Source: Kroppenstedtia eburnea (GTDB taxonomy: Bacteria > Bacillota > Bacilli > Thermoactinomycetales > DSM-45169). From it: 64,000 nt of DNA. Under the pieces are notes generated by a model. It saw only the letters and a list, made by a program, of their open reading frames with translations. It did not search any database and was not told the origin of the DNA. Below, in pieces: positions 17,541 to 25,704 of this stretch (position 1 is its first letter; every line of letters begins with the position of its first letter). The DNA lies in the NCBI RefSeq assembly GCF_013282215.1, contig NZ_CP048103.1:2852001-2916000 (forward strand), written 5' to 3'. The translations under genes were made by a program, and so were the position numbers.

Positions 17541-17965
17541 AAGCGATGTGATTTGGTGCATTATTGAACGGTCGGGATTGGGTTTCACATTCCATTCCGT
17601 TGTTCTGACGAGCCAAAATCACTCCATGTGAAACCCCACCCTCCCTGCATAGCGTGACCGGGGAGCGAAGCGACCCCAGGCACGACTTGTGCCCTATGGG
17701 TGCATAGCGAGACCGGGAACGAAGTGACCTTGGCGAGACTTGTACTCGTGAGTGCATTGCGAGACCGGGAACGAAGTGACCTTGGCGAGACTTGTGCCCT
17801 ATGGGTATGACGGCTTTTTCACAATGCTTCTAGAAGCGTTGTGATTTATGCGTTCATGGCCGGTCGGGATTGGGTTTCCCATTTCGTTCCGTTGTTCTTA
17901 CGAGCCAAAGTCACTCCATGTGAAACCCAACCCTCCCTGTGAATCGCTTTTTCACAATGCTTCTA
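17541..17965 (+). repeat. Two type 2 MITEs in tandem, the first with a 53-base tandem tract
   Basis: The first unit (17541-17832) opens with GGAAGCGATGTGATTT, contains the core GGTCGGGATTGGGTTTCACA and ends TTTTTCACAATGCTTCTA. The second (17831-17965) opens with TAGAAGCGTTGTGATTT, shares the TA with the first, and ends TTTTTCACAATGCTTCTA. The last TA (17964-17965) lies inside the TAG stop codon of the M42 peptidase gene. The spacer from 17505 to 17962 holds nothing else. Confidence 0.8.
17647..17806 (+). repeat. Three tandem copies of a 52-55 base unit
   Basis: Copies start at 17647, 17702 and 17754. Consensus begins GCATAGCGAGACCGGGAACG, continues with AAGTGACCTTGGCGAGACTT and closes GTGCCCTATGGGT. 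Single copies occur in the MITEs near 20417 and 26694, and an inverted copy near 26800-26870. Confidence 0.8.
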
Positions 17966-19018
17966 GAGGGATGTGGTTTGGATGTAGCGGTAAAGCAACC
18001 GGTAGGTGTTCTCCAATGCCTCCCGATGGGTCCGCTCAAATGCATGGGAAGCATCCACTCCGGGGCCGATCAGTCCGTGGATCAGGTCGTGTCCCGCCCG
18101 TACTGCCGCACTGGCGTCCGAACCGTAGTAGGGGTAGATATCCACCCGGTGATAAATTCCTTCCGCCTCCGCCAGCTCCGTCAGCTTTTTCCGCAGACCG
18201 TAATGATAGGGGCCACTGGAATCTTTGGCGCAGATGGAGACGCAGAACTCATCGGTGGCCTGCCCCTCCCCGATCGCTCCCATATCGACGGCCAGGTATT
18301 CCCGCACCCGGTCCGGGATATTGGAGTTGGCCCCGAAACCCACCTCTTCATAGGTGCTGAAATAAAAGTGGGTGGTGTGGGGCAGCCGCAATCCCTGTTC
18401 CACCACTTGGATGATCAGTTCCAGCAAAATGGCGGCGCTGGCTTTGTCATCCATGTGCCGTCCCTTGATGAAGCCGCTTTCTGTCACTTCGACCCGCGGA
18501 TCAAAGGAGACAAAATCCCCGACCTCAATGCCCAGCTCCCGAACCTCGTCCGCATTATGTACCTTGGCATCCAGGCGGACCTCCATATTTTCCTGTTTCC
18601 GTTCCTGCTTCTTGGCATCTTCGTAGACGTGAACGGATGTGTGGGTGGCCAGGATCGTTCCCGTCACCTTTCCTTTGGAGCGGGTCTGTACCGTACAATA
18701 ATTCCCTTCCACTGAGTGCCAGGTGAACCCGCCGATATTGGTGAGTTGGATCCGCCCGTTGGACTTGATCTCCTTCACCATCGCTCCGAGAGTGTCCACA
18801 TGGGCGGTCAGGAAGCGGTGAATCTGATGATTTTCTCCCTTGAGTGTGACCAACAGCCCTCCCTTGGCCGGTTGGCTCAATGAAATCCGCCCTTCATAAG
18901 GAGACAGTTTTCCTTTCAGAAATCGGATCGCCTCCTCGGCATGACCCGTTGGACTGGGGATGCGGACCAGACGGACCAGATGGTCGACGATGGGGTCGAC
19001 GGGGTTGGATGGTTCCAT
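17963..19018 (-). CDS. M42 family metallopeptidase
   Basis: A 351-residue di-zinc aminopeptidase/endoglucanase-type M42 protein (YtoP/YsdC-like). Metal ligands and catalytic acids are visible in AHVDTLG, GRHMDDKASAA, TYEEVGFGAN, AVDMGAIG and DASHAFERTH. A PDZ-like insertion lies between residues 75 and 165, as usual. Acts on peptide N-termini in the cytoplasm. ATG at 19018 has AAAGGAGC upstream. Its stop codon TAG coincides with the TA boundary of a MITE, so the natural 3' untranslated region and terminator have been replaced. Confidence 0.9.
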   Translation of the reverse strand: MEPSNPVDPIVDHLVRLVRIPSPTGHAEEAIRFLKGKLSPYEGRISLSQPAKGGLLVTLKGENHQIHRFLTAHVDTLGAMVKEIKSNGRIQLTNIGGFTWHSVEGNYCTVQTRSKGKVTGTILATHTSVHVYEDAKKQERKQENMEVRLDAKVHNADEVRELGIEVGDFVSFDPRVEVTESGFIKGRHMDDKASAAILLELIIQVVEQGLRLPHTTHFYFSTYEEVGFGANSNIPDRVREYLAVDMGAIGEGQATDEFCVSICAKDSSGPYHYGLRKKLTELAEAEGIYHRVDIYPYYGSDASAAVRAGHDLIHGLIGPGVDASHAFERTHREALENTYRLLYRYIQTTSL

Positions 19019-19073
19019 GGATAAGCTCCTTTCTGTATCAGGTCTCCCCTCAGTATACCAATAGAAAGCCCCG

Positions 19074-19106
19074 GCAACAAAAGAAGGGAAGCCCTGACGG
19101 CTTCCC
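19074..19106 (-). terminator. Terminator of abrB
   Basis: On the minus strand GGGAAGCC-GTCAG-GGCTTCCC followed by TTCTTTTGTT. Confidence 0.8.
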
Positions 19107-19158
19107 CCGTGCCTTCGGTTCCTCTTGTCCGTGACAAGCGACCGCCCGATGAAAGTAA

Positions 19159-19416
19159 TCAGGAGTGTTCCTCCAAAGAAGAGGCCAGTTGCCGCAAACA
19201 GTCTTCACAGACGTTTCTGCTGCGGTATTGCAGAACGTTTTCCACTTGCCCGCAAAAGATGCAGGATGGGCTGTACTTCTTCAGGATCACTGTGGATCCG
19301 TCGACATAGATTTCAAGAGGGTCTCTGACATCAATATCCATCGTCCGTCTCAACTCCACCGGCAACACAATCCGACCCAGTTCGTCCACCTTTCGTACAA
19401 TCCCAGTCGCCTTCAC
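19159..19416 (-). CDS. abrB: AbrB-type transition-state regulator
   Basis: An 85-residue regulator. The swapped-hairpin DNA-binding domain (KATGIVRKVDELGRIVLPVE through LEIYVDGSTVILKKY) is nearly that of Bacillus AbrB. The C-terminal half differs: CIFCG and CEDC form two Cys pairs, suggesting a zinc-binding or redox module in place of the usual AbrB-C tetramerisation segment. The GTG at 19416 is chosen because GGAGGTG lies six bases before it; the GTG at 19425 would overlap that site. AbrB represses post-exponential genes such as extracellular proteases, several of which are encoded nearby. Confidence 0.9.
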   Translation of the reverse strand: MKATGIVRKVDELGRIVLPVELRRTMDIDVRDPLEIYVDGSTVILKKYSPSCIFCGQVENVLQYRSRNVCEDCLRQLASSLEEHS

Positions 19417-19562
19417 AGGATTCACCTCCGTTTGGTATGGGTGCTACCTCTTATATACCACTAGATTCCATGCTTTAACCTTAAATCCCTTCTTTTACCG
19501 GATGATTGGCAACATTCGCCTGAGCGGGAAAAAAGGAAATGAACCGAACTAAGTCCTCTCTC

Positions 19563-19698
19563 TAGAAGCGTTGTGAAAAACCCATTCAGGGAGGGTTGGG
19601 TTTCACATGGAGTGATTTTGGATCGTAAGAACAACGAAAAGGTCATGTGAAACCCAATCCCGACCGCCTTCAAACGCAGTAAATCACAATGCCTCTAT
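19563..19698 (-). repeat. Type 2 MITE
   Basis: TA-flanked copy with ends TAGAAGCGTTGTGA and TCACAATGCCTCTA, and the core GGGTTGGGTTTCACATGGAG in reverse orientation. Its right edge coincides with the truncated 5' end of an AGCS symporter remnant. Confidence 0.85.
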
Positions 19699-19907
19699 TA
19701 CCGGATTTTCTTCGTCCTGGTTGTATTCGTCGGGGCCATGCAAGAGATCAAACTGGTCTGGGATCTCTCCGATACCATGAACGCCCTGATGCCCTGCCCA
19801 ACTCGGTTCGCCTCCTGCTCCTGTCCGGCATGGTCGTCTCCGAGACCAAGGACTTCCGGAAAATCATGTTGCAAGAACGGACCCAAAAAGCAAAGCAGAC
19901 CGGGTGA
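19697..19907 (+). pseudogene. 3' remnant of a sodium:alanine (AGCS) symporter
   Basis: Reading from the MITE edge, the frame gives YYRIFFVLVVFVGAMQEIKL then VWDLSDTMNALM. After a one-base deletion (near 19791) it continues ALPNSVRLLLLSGMVVSETKDF. This is the last 70 or so residues of an AGCS-family alanine/glycine:cation symporter (normally about 450-500 residues). No upstream part survives, since AbrB and its own promoter lie beyond the MITE. Truncated and frameshifted, so non-functional. Confidence 0.85.
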
Positions 19908-19912
19908 TCCCG

Positions 19913-19952
19913 AATAACCGACCCGCCTCAGCCACAGGCGGGTCGGTTATTT
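19913..19952. terminator. Bidirectional terminator
   Basis: AATAACCGACCCGCCT pairs with AGGCGGGTCGGTTATT. It serves the AGCS remnant on the plus strand and overlaps the TAA stop of the minus-strand gene at 19947. Confidence 0.85.
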
Positions 19953-20204
19953 GCCGGACTTTCCGGCACGGATCAGCCGCGTGAGCCCCATCACCGCCGC
20001 TGAAGTCAAAGTGACCAGCATGGCGACCCAGACGGCGAATCCGATCACTTCCAGCCAGTACATGCCCGGGGGCAAAGGAACCCACTGCACCTCATCCCCC
20101 TGCTCGACGGCAACCTGATCCGGGACCACGTTCAACCCGAACACCCACCCCGCAAACAGCCCGGTTCCGGCCACAGTCAACAGACGTTTTCCCCACTTCC
20201 GCAA
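19947..20204 (-). CDS. Small two-helix membrane protein
   Basis: An 85-residue protein with two transmembrane helices (LLTVAGTGLFAGWVFGLNVV and VIGFAVWVAMLVTLTSAAVM) separated by an acidic outside loop ending VPLPPGMYWLE. The family is not recognised. The TTG at 20204 has GAGGAGGT seven bases upstream; the longer frame runs back into a MITE and is not credible. Confidence 0.6.
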   Translation of the reverse strand: MRKWGKRLLTVAGTGLFAGWVFGLNVVPDQVAVEQGDEVQWVPLPPGMYWLEVIGFAVWVAMLVTLTSAAVMGLTRLIRAGKSGK

Positions 20205-20302
20205 AAGAGGACCTCCTCTCTCCCGGGACAAGTTGTTCCCTTGATACCTATGCCGGGAGAAGAGGAAACTTTCCTGAAATAGAATCCGGTTTCCCCGGGT
20301 CC

Positions 20303-20492
20303 TAGGGTTCGTCTGATCAATCTCTGGGCCGAGCCGGTCGGGATGGGGATTCACATGACCTTTTCGTTGTTCTTCCGAGCTAAAGTCATTCCATGTGAAA
20401 CCCAACCCTCCGTGCATAGCGAGACCCGGAACGAAGTGACCTTGGCGAGACTTGTGCCCTATGGGTATGACGGCTTTTTCACAACGCTTCTA
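20303..20492 (+). repeat. Hybrid MITE (type 1 left end, type 2 right end)
   Basis: Flanked by TA at 20303 and 20491. The left end TAGGGTTCGTCTGATCAATC belongs to the type 1 set, while the right end TTTTTCACAACGCTTCTA belongs to type 2. Between them lie the core and one copy of the 53-base unit (20414-20466). The spacer 20205-20556 holds nothing but this and the downstream terminator. Confidence 0.8.
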
Positions 20493-20510
20493 TAGCCGGC
20501 CTCGTAAAGA

Positions 20511-20548
20511 CAAACGCCCGCTGACATCAGAACGTCAGCAGGCGTTTG
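20511..20548 (-). terminator. Terminator of the M4 protease gene
   Basis: CAAACGCC-x-GCTGAC pairs with GTCAGC-x-GGCGTTTG; TCTTTA follows on the minus strand. Confidence 0.75.
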
Positions 20549-20556
20549 CATGTAGT

Positions 20557-22257
20557 TCACCGGGTGATGCCCACGGCATCAAAAGCGTCAGTGACCGCTT
20601 TCACCTCGGCACTTCCTTCCCCGTAAAGGTCAGTGGCCGCTTGAATCACCGCATACCGTGCATCCTTGAAATCGGACATCGGAGTCAGATAAACGGTGAG
20701 CGCCCGGTAGTAGATTTGGCCCAATTTCTGTTTCCCGATTTTCTCCCCGGCCAGATAGGCCCCGTGGTTGATGATGGAGGAGTTGACATGGACGCCCCCG
20801 TTATCCAAATTGAGGGGCAAATCATAAAATTCATCCATGTGAGAGGGGTATTTGCCTGAACCGTCCCCATAGGGCCAGTATTGTTGATTCACCTGGAATT
20901 TACCCGGATTCTCCAGACTGCGGAGGGAGGTGCGGCCGGAGGCGATGGCCTCGGGTGCCATGATCTCCTCTCCGATCTCCCAGTCGTCTTCATCCACCAA
21001 AGCTCCAAAAATATCGGAGAAGGCTTCATTGAGAGCGCCGGGCTGATTGCGGTAGACCAGGCCGGCGGAGTGAGTGGTCACTCCGTGGGTCATTTCATGG
21101 GCGGCCACATCCAGCCCCGCCGACAGGGAGATGAAGTAACTTCCATCCCCGTCCCCGTAGGTCATCTGTTTTCCGTTCCAGAATGCGTTGTTGTAGTCCT
21201 CCCCGTAATGAACCGTGGAGACAATGGCCATTCCTTTCCCGTCGATGGAATTCCGGTTGTGCTCCCGGAGGTAATACTCATAAACCATCTCGGAATTGTA
21301 ATGGGCATCCACTGCCGCCCGGTGGTAATCATCTTTCCAGGAGGCACTCTTGTTCTGGAACAACACTCCCGGCAACGGTTTGGTGCCGGAGTCCCACTGG
21401 TTTTTGAAGTCGTAGGTCAGGATATCCTGCATATGGGGGCGCCGGGTGATATCCCTCAGATAAAAGATGGCACCTCTGCCGCTGTTGTCCTTGGCCAGAT
21501 TCAGCTTGCGCTGGGTTCCTTTCACCCCGACCCCGACGCCTGTGGCCTGCTTCAACTCATCGGCGTCCATCATCGCATTATACTTGTCGACCACTTTCCC
21601 GGTTTTGGCATCCACGTAGACAAACCAGTTGCCCGGCTCTTTGCCGAGGAAGTTGAGGTTCACTTTGTAGGTGAGAATGCCTTTCCCATCGGAAGGATAA
21701 ACCACCTGTTCCGTCACCGGGTTTTCAAAAAGGTGTTCCGGAGCACTCACAGCCTCTTTTGCCACCTTCACGGCCTCTTTCTTTGAAATCTCCACCCGGG
21801 TATCGAGACTCCGATCGTCAATTTTCTGATCGATCTGACCGTTCACCGTCCGGACCGAGCCCTTTTCATCCGTATGAACCGTCAGGACGGCTCCCTCCAC
21901 AGGAAATCCTTCCTTCATCTGCTGGAAACGGAAGTGTTTCATCCCCAGCTTGTCCTTCTCCGTTTTTTCCAGCTTCAGATCCCGTGACGGACGGTTCACA
22001 TGGAAATACTCCCGGTGTTTTTCCAGAAAACGAAGGGCTTCCTGTGTTGTATCCGCTTCCCCTTTGCCGCTCAACACGCCGGTGACAAATACAGGATTCC
22101 CCTTCCGATCCACCCTCGCCTGCCACTTTCCTTTGCTGTATTTCTGAAACTGCTTGACCGACTCGCTCCCGTCAGCATGAACCACCGTCGTCCATGCCGA
22201 TCCCGTCCCCGTCACCAGGGCGGCCACCAGCAACAGCGTGAATGCCAGTTTCTTCAT
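20557..22257 (-). CDS. npr: Thermolysin-like neutral metalloprotease (M4)
   Basis: A 566-residue secreted protease precursor. The signal peptide is KKLAFTLLLVAALVTGTGSA. The FTP and PepSY propeptide domains extend to about residue 240 (EHLFENPVTEQVVYPSDGKG belongs to PepSY). The mature domain has the zinc site HEMTHGVT, the third ligand in GALNEAFSDIFG, and the catalytic His block DNGGVHVNSSIINHGAYL. Calcium-binding Asp clusters are typical. Acts outside the cell as a broad endopeptidase. ATG at 22257 after GGAGAGGGA. Likely an AbrB-type post-exponential gene. Confidence 0.95.
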   Translation of the reverse strand: MKKLAFTLLLVAALVTGTGSAWTTVVHADGSESVKQFQKYSKGKWQARVDRKGNPVFVTGVLSGKGEADTTQEALRFLEKHREYFHVNRPSRDLKLEKTEKDKLGMKHFRFQQMKEGFPVEGAVLTVHTDEKGSVRTVNGQIDQKIDDRSLDTRVEISKKEAVKVAKEAVSAPEHLFENPVTEQVVYPSDGKGILTYKVNLNFLGKEPGNWFVYVDAKTGKVVDKYNAMMDADELKQATGVGVGVKGTQRKLNLAKDNSGRGAIFYLRDITRRPHMQDILTYDFKNQWDSGTKPLPGVLFQNKSASWKDDYHRAAVDAHYNSEMVYEYYLREHNRNSIDGKGMAIVSTVHYGEDYNNAFWNGKQMTYGDGDGSYFISLSAGLDVAAHEMTHGVTTHSAGLVYRNQPGALNEAFSDIFGALVDEDDWEIGEEIMAPEAIASGRTSLRSLENPGKFQVNQQYWPYGDGSGKYPSHMDEFYDLPLNLDNGGVHVNSSIINHGAYLAGEKIGKQKLGQIYYRALTVYLTPMSDFKDARYAVIQAATDLYGEGSAEVKAVTDAFDAVGITR

Positions 22258-22429
22258 TCCGGATTCCCTCTCCCTGTCATGATTTTTATGGGTCTCATGA
22301 CCCCGAGCCGCACTTTATACATTTCAGCAAATTTTCAAAAAATCCTCCCCGAACAAGAAACAATCCAAAAAAAACAATGGACCGTTCACATCAGATTGAG
22401 TGTGTTGGGGAAGGGTGATTCGCACCCCC

Positions 22430-22458
22430 AAAAAAATGAGCCCTCTTTTCGAGGGCTC
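22430..22458 (-). terminator. Terminator of the M29 aminopeptidase gene
   Basis: AGCCCTC-GAAAA-GAGGGCT followed by CATTTTTTTGG on the minus strand. Confidence 0.85.
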
Positions 22459-22472
22459 TTCTTTGCCGTCAG

Positions 22473-23582
22473 CTACAGGTTTTCCGGGTTGAGGGGTTCC
22501 AGGTCGGGAACGACGAAGAGGCCGTCTTTGCGGATCAGTTCCCCGTCGAAATAGATCTCCCCCCCGCCGTAGTCGGAGCGCTGGATGTTGACAATATCCC
22601 AGTGGATGGCGGATTTATTGCCGTTGTTACACTCTTCGTAGGCCTTGCCGGGAGTGAAATGGAAGCTGCCGTTGATTTTTTCATCGAAGAGTGTGTCCAG
22701 CATGGGATGTTGGATGTGGGGGTTGAGTCCGAGGCTGAATTCTCCTATGTAACGGGCCCCTTCATCGGTATCCAGGATTTTGTTCAGCTTCTCCGTCTCA
22801 TTGGAGGTGGCCTTCACAATTTTTCCGTCCTTGAACTCCAGGTGGATGTGATCAAACTTGGTTCCTTGATAGACCGTGGCGGTATTGTAGGTGAGAACTC
22901 CGTTGACGGAATCCCGGACCGGAGCGGTGAAAACTTCCCCGTCGGGGATGTTGTTTTCCCCGGCACAGGGGATTGCCGGCAATCCTTTGATGGAAAAAGT
23001 GAGGTCGGTGCCGGGACCTTTGATATGAACCCGGTCCGTCTTTTCCATCCGCTCCACCAAGGGCTTCATCCCTTTTCCCATCCGCCCGTAATCCACGTTG
23101 CACACATTGAAGAAAAAGTCCTCGAAGCCTTCGGTGCTGGTCCCCGCCAGCTGGGCCATGGACGGATTGGGGTAGCGCAGGACCACCCAGCGGGTGTTGT
23201 TGACACGTTCTTCATGGACCCGATGGTTGTACCGCTCGGCATAGATCTTCATCCGATCTGAAGGAACATCCGCCAGTTCGTTGATATTCTCCCGTCCCCG
23301 GATGGCTACATAACAATCCATCGCTTTCATCCGTTCATAATCGAAGCGGGCCAACAACTCCATATGCTCCTCGGTGGTTTCCAAAAGCTGTGCCCGCAAC
23401 AGCGCATCCCGGTTCACCTGATAGAAAGGAAAGCCTCCCGCGCGATACACTTCGGCGATCAAGGCCCGGGCCAGCTCCTCCTTCTCCCCGAACAGATCGA
23501 TCAGAACATTCTCCCCCGGTTTCACTTTCATGGAGTGGGTGACCAGCAACCGGGCCAATTCATTGACACGCGGATCTCGCAT
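22473..23582 (-). CDS. ampS: M29 family aminopeptidase
   Basis: A 369-residue metallo-aminopeptidase of the AmpS/AmpT type. Recognised by DPRVNELARLLVTHSMKVKP followed by GENVLI, the RWVVLRYPNPSMAQLAG block, GENNIPDGEVFTAPV containing a metal-binding Glu, and the C-terminal HWDIVNIQR. ATG at 23582 is preceded by AAGGGG; the longer frame from 23639 has no ribosome site. Confidence 0.92.
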   Translation of the reverse strand: MRDPRVNELARLLVTHSMKVKPGENVLIDLFGEKEELARALIAEVYRAGGFPFYQVNRDALLRAQLLETTEEHMELLARFDYERMKAMDCYVAIRGRENINELADVPSDRMKIYAERYNHRVHEERVNNTRWVVLRYPNPSMAQLAGTSTEGFEDFFFNVCNVDYGRMGKGMKPLVERMEKTDRVHIKGPGTDLTFSIKGLPAIPCAGENNIPDGEVFTAPVRDSVNGVLTYNTATVYQGTKFDHIHLEFKDGKIVKATSNETEKLNKILDTDEGARYIGEFSLGLNPHIQHPMLDTLFDEKINGSFHFTPGKAYEECNNGNKSAIHWDIVNIQRSDYGGGEIYFDGELIRKDGLFVVPDLEPLNPENL

Positions 23583-23757
23583 AGTTAAAACCCCTTTAAA
23601 GCTGTTATTTTGTGCAGCCTCGGTCCATGGATGCCACACAATGCAGCAGATTCTGTTTTCCGCTACTTATTGTAACACTCCCCACCCCCATTTGTCAGAA
23701 ACGGACGGGACCGTTAGAATGAGGGAAGCAGCATGTGACGGCAAATTCAATCCCCCC

Positions 23758-23861
23758 GGAAAGTTTGTGAAAAGGTCGTCATCGGGTGGGTTGGGGTTCA
23801 AATGAAGGGGTGGAATGCCCCGTCCCGATCCACCCGGAAAACACAAATCACAACACGTTCA
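23758..23861 (-). repeat. Degenerate, internally deleted MITE
   Basis: Opens with AAGTTTGTGAAAA, has GGGTTGGGGTTCAAATGAAG and GTCCCGATCCA from the core, and ends AATCACAACACGTTC. It fills most of the 300-base gap between the M29 gene and the GAF gene, whose promoter must lie in or next to it. Confidence 0.6.
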
Positions 23862-23882
23862 GGGGATGTTGGAGGTATTACG

Positions 23883-24380
23883 ATGTTTCAGTTGAAACGG
23901 GTGGAAGGCAAAAAGGAAGAGCAATACCGGAGCCTGTTGGCCCAGGCGGAAAGTCTGCTGGCGGATGAGCGGGATTGGGTGGCCAATCTGGCCAATACGG
24001 CCTCCCTCTTATACCATTCCTTGGAGGAGGTCAACTGGGCCGGCTTTTACCTGTTGCGGGGCGATGAACTCCTGCTCGGCCCTTTCTCGGGATTGCCCGC
24101 CTGTATCCGGATCCCCCTCGGAAAGGGGGTCTGCGGCACCGCTGTCCAGGAGAGAGCCACCCAGCTGGTCCCCGATGTTCACCAATTTCCCGGTCATATC
24201 GCCTGTGACGCCGCATCGCGGTCCGAGATCGTGATCCCGCTGCAGGCGGAGGGACGCATCGTCGGGGTGTTGGATATCGACAGTCCCGTCCCCGACCGTT
24301 TCGACGAGGTGGATCGCGACGGTCTCGAAAAGTTGGCCCGGATCGTGGAAGAGAGCATCGACTGGTCCAAAATGGTATAA
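23883..24380 (+). CDS. GAF-domain free methionine-(R)-sulfoxide reductase
   Basis: A 165-residue single-GAF protein (YtsP/fRMsr). The family's redox cysteines are present in LPACIRIPLGKGVCGTA and HIACDAASRSEIVIPL; the usual NWAGFYLL and GVLDIDSP blocks frame them. It reduces free methionine-R-sulfoxide in the cytoplasm. ATG at 23883 has GGAGGTA upstream; the longer frame from 23802 runs back into a MITE. Confidence 0.92.
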   Translation: MFQLKRVEGKKEEQYRSLLAQAESLLADERDWVANLANTASLLYHSLEEVNWAGFYLLRGDELLLGPFSGLPACIRIPLGKGVCGTAVQERATQLVPDVHQFPGHIACDAASRSEIVIPLQAEGRIVGVLDIDSPVPDRFDEVDRDGLEKLARIVEESIDWSKMV

Positions 24381-24385
24381 GCAGA

Positions 24386-24414
24386 GGCCGCCCGTAAAAC
24401 AGGCGGCCCTTTTC
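24386..24414 (+). terminator. Terminator of the fRMsr gene
   Basis: GGCCGCC-N9-GGCGGCC followed by CTTTTC. Confidence 0.8.
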
Positions 24415-24416
24415 AA

Positions 24417-24830
24417 TCATTCCATGTAGATGCGGTAAGCTCGGCGGATCTCCTCTTTCATCCATTCCGGATAGGGGGATTCGTCCAATTCATCCATCCG
24501 GGTCCAGTGATAGCTGTCGTGTTCGGCACTCAGCTTCACTTCGCCAACCGGTTGCCGACAGGCGAACTTGATGATAATCAGGTGTTTCTCTTCCTGAAGA
24601 TCGTCATAGATGTAAGCGGGACCCACCACCCGGATGGAAAGACCCGTCTCCTCCTGAACTTCCCGATACAGCGCTTCCATCAGGGGTTCGGAAGGTTCCA
24701 GTCCCCCGCCGGGAAAATCCCATCCGTGGGTATCCTTCGCACTCCGCTCCGCTTTTGACTTGCGCAGGACCAACACGCGATCTCCATCAAAAATAATCGC
24801 TTTGGCGGCAATTTTATACGGCTTTTTCAT
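24417..24830 (-). CDS. Nudix hydrolase
   Basis: A 137-residue Nudix protein. The box GGGLEPSEPLMEALYREVQE followed by ETGL matches Gx5Ex7REUXEEXGU. Substrate cannot be told from sequence. ATG at 24830 is preferred because GAGAGG is nine bases upstream; two more in-frame starts precede it. Convergent with the fRMsr gene. Confidence 0.88.
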   Translation of the reverse strand: MKKPYKIAAKAIIFDGDRVLVLRKSKAERSAKDTHGWDFPGGGLEPSEPLMEALYREVQEETGLSIRVVGPAYIYDDLQEEKHLIIIKFACRQPVGEVKLSAEHDSYHWTRMDELDESPYPEWMKEEIRRAYRIYME

Positions 24831-24869
24831 GCGCACCATCCTCTCCATCCCCCCCATGGGGGATCCGAT

Positions 24870-25039
24870 TAAGGTGTGTCTGATAAATCTTTGGGCCGAG
24901 CCGGTCGGGATGGGGTTTCACATGTGTTTTCGTTGTTCTTACGATCCAAAATCACTCCATGTAAAACCCCATCCCTCCCTCTGTTACTCTCCACAACGTC
25001 TCACATTCCACGGAAAATTGAATAACCAGACACGCCTTA
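24870..25039 (+). repeat. Type 1 MITE
   Basis: 170-base element flanked by TA. The ends AGGTGTGTCTGATAAATC and AATAACCAGACACGCCT are imperfect inverted repeats. The core carries GGGGTTTCACATGTGTTTTC and ATCACTCCATGTAAAACCCC. The right-hand TA (25038-25039) is part of the stop codon of the thioesterase gene. Confidence 0.88.
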
Positions 25040-25513
25040 GCTCAGGCGGAAAAAAGTGCCGGCGGCCCGGGCGATCAACCGGTCCCGTTCATCTGCCACC
25101 TTGGTTTCCAGCACGATGATGGTTCGCCCTTTCTTGATCACCCGGGTTTGGGAAGTCAACCACCCTTCCACCGCCGGTTTCAGGAAGCTTATGTTCAGAT
25201 CGAGGGTGACCGATCGTCGATCCTGACCCACTTCCTGAAAGACCGTGGAGCCCATCGCCGTATCGATGAAAGTGGCGGTTATCCCCCCATGAAGGATCTT
25301 GTACCGGTTTTTCAGCTCGTCTGTCACCAGCATCCGGTGAATGTATGCCTCCTCTTGTTCATCATATCCCGGAGACTGGAAGTTCATCATCTCTTCAATA
25401 TAGGCCAACGGGCTGATCCGTGTCCGTTTCAGCGCCTGTACTTGTTTGTGTATCGTTTCCAGTTCGTTGGCGTTCAGATCCTGCAATTCTTTCAACAATC
25501 CGTCCAGAGTCAT
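25037..25513 (-). CDS. PaaI-type hotdog thioesterase (paralogue)
   Basis: A 158-residue protein with the same architecture as the one at 17022-17504: an N-terminal helical extension of about 60 residues and the block YKILHGGITATFIDTAMGST. The ending ETKVADERDRLIARAAGTFF aligns with the other's end. Probable acyl-CoA thioesterase. ATG at 25513 follows AGAGGG. The TAA stop is formed where a MITE begins, so the native 3' flank has been lost, as in the M42 gene. Confidence 0.85.
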   Translation of the reverse strand: MTLDGLLKELQDLNANELETIHKQVQALKRTRISPLAYIEEMMNFQSPGYDEQEEAYIHRMLVTDELKNRYKILHGGITATFIDTAMGSTVFQEVGQDRRSVTLDLNISFLKPAVEGWLTSQTRVIKKGRTIIVLETKVADERDRLIARAAGTFFRLS

Positions 25514-25627
25514 CTCATTACCCTCTTTTCAATCCTCATCAGTGATCGGAATGGGATCGATCACCTGGTGCGAATCCGACACCAGTTGCACTCCCCCCCT
25601 ATCTTATATACCATAAAAACCCTCCGG

Positions 25628-25664
25628 GGAAAACGAAAAGGACCGGTGAATGTTACACCGGTCC
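25628..25664 (-). terminator. Terminator of the 3-hydroxybutyrate dehydrogenase gene
   Basis: GGACCGGTG-N7-CACCGGTCC followed on the minus strand by TTTTCGTTTT. Confidence 0.85.
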
Positions 25665-25704
25665 GGACTTGACATCCCCATTATCAAGCACCTGTCTGCA
25701 ACCC

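Noticed and set aside
17570-17975. Repeated segments resembling a CRISPR array
   Set aside because: The repeats are adjacent with no unique spacers, and the flanks are transposon-like ends with TA; no cas genes nearby.
19461-19673. A 70-codon frame between abrB and the AGCS remnant
   Set aside because: Its sequence is the MITE core read in frame; similar frames appear in every MITE copy.
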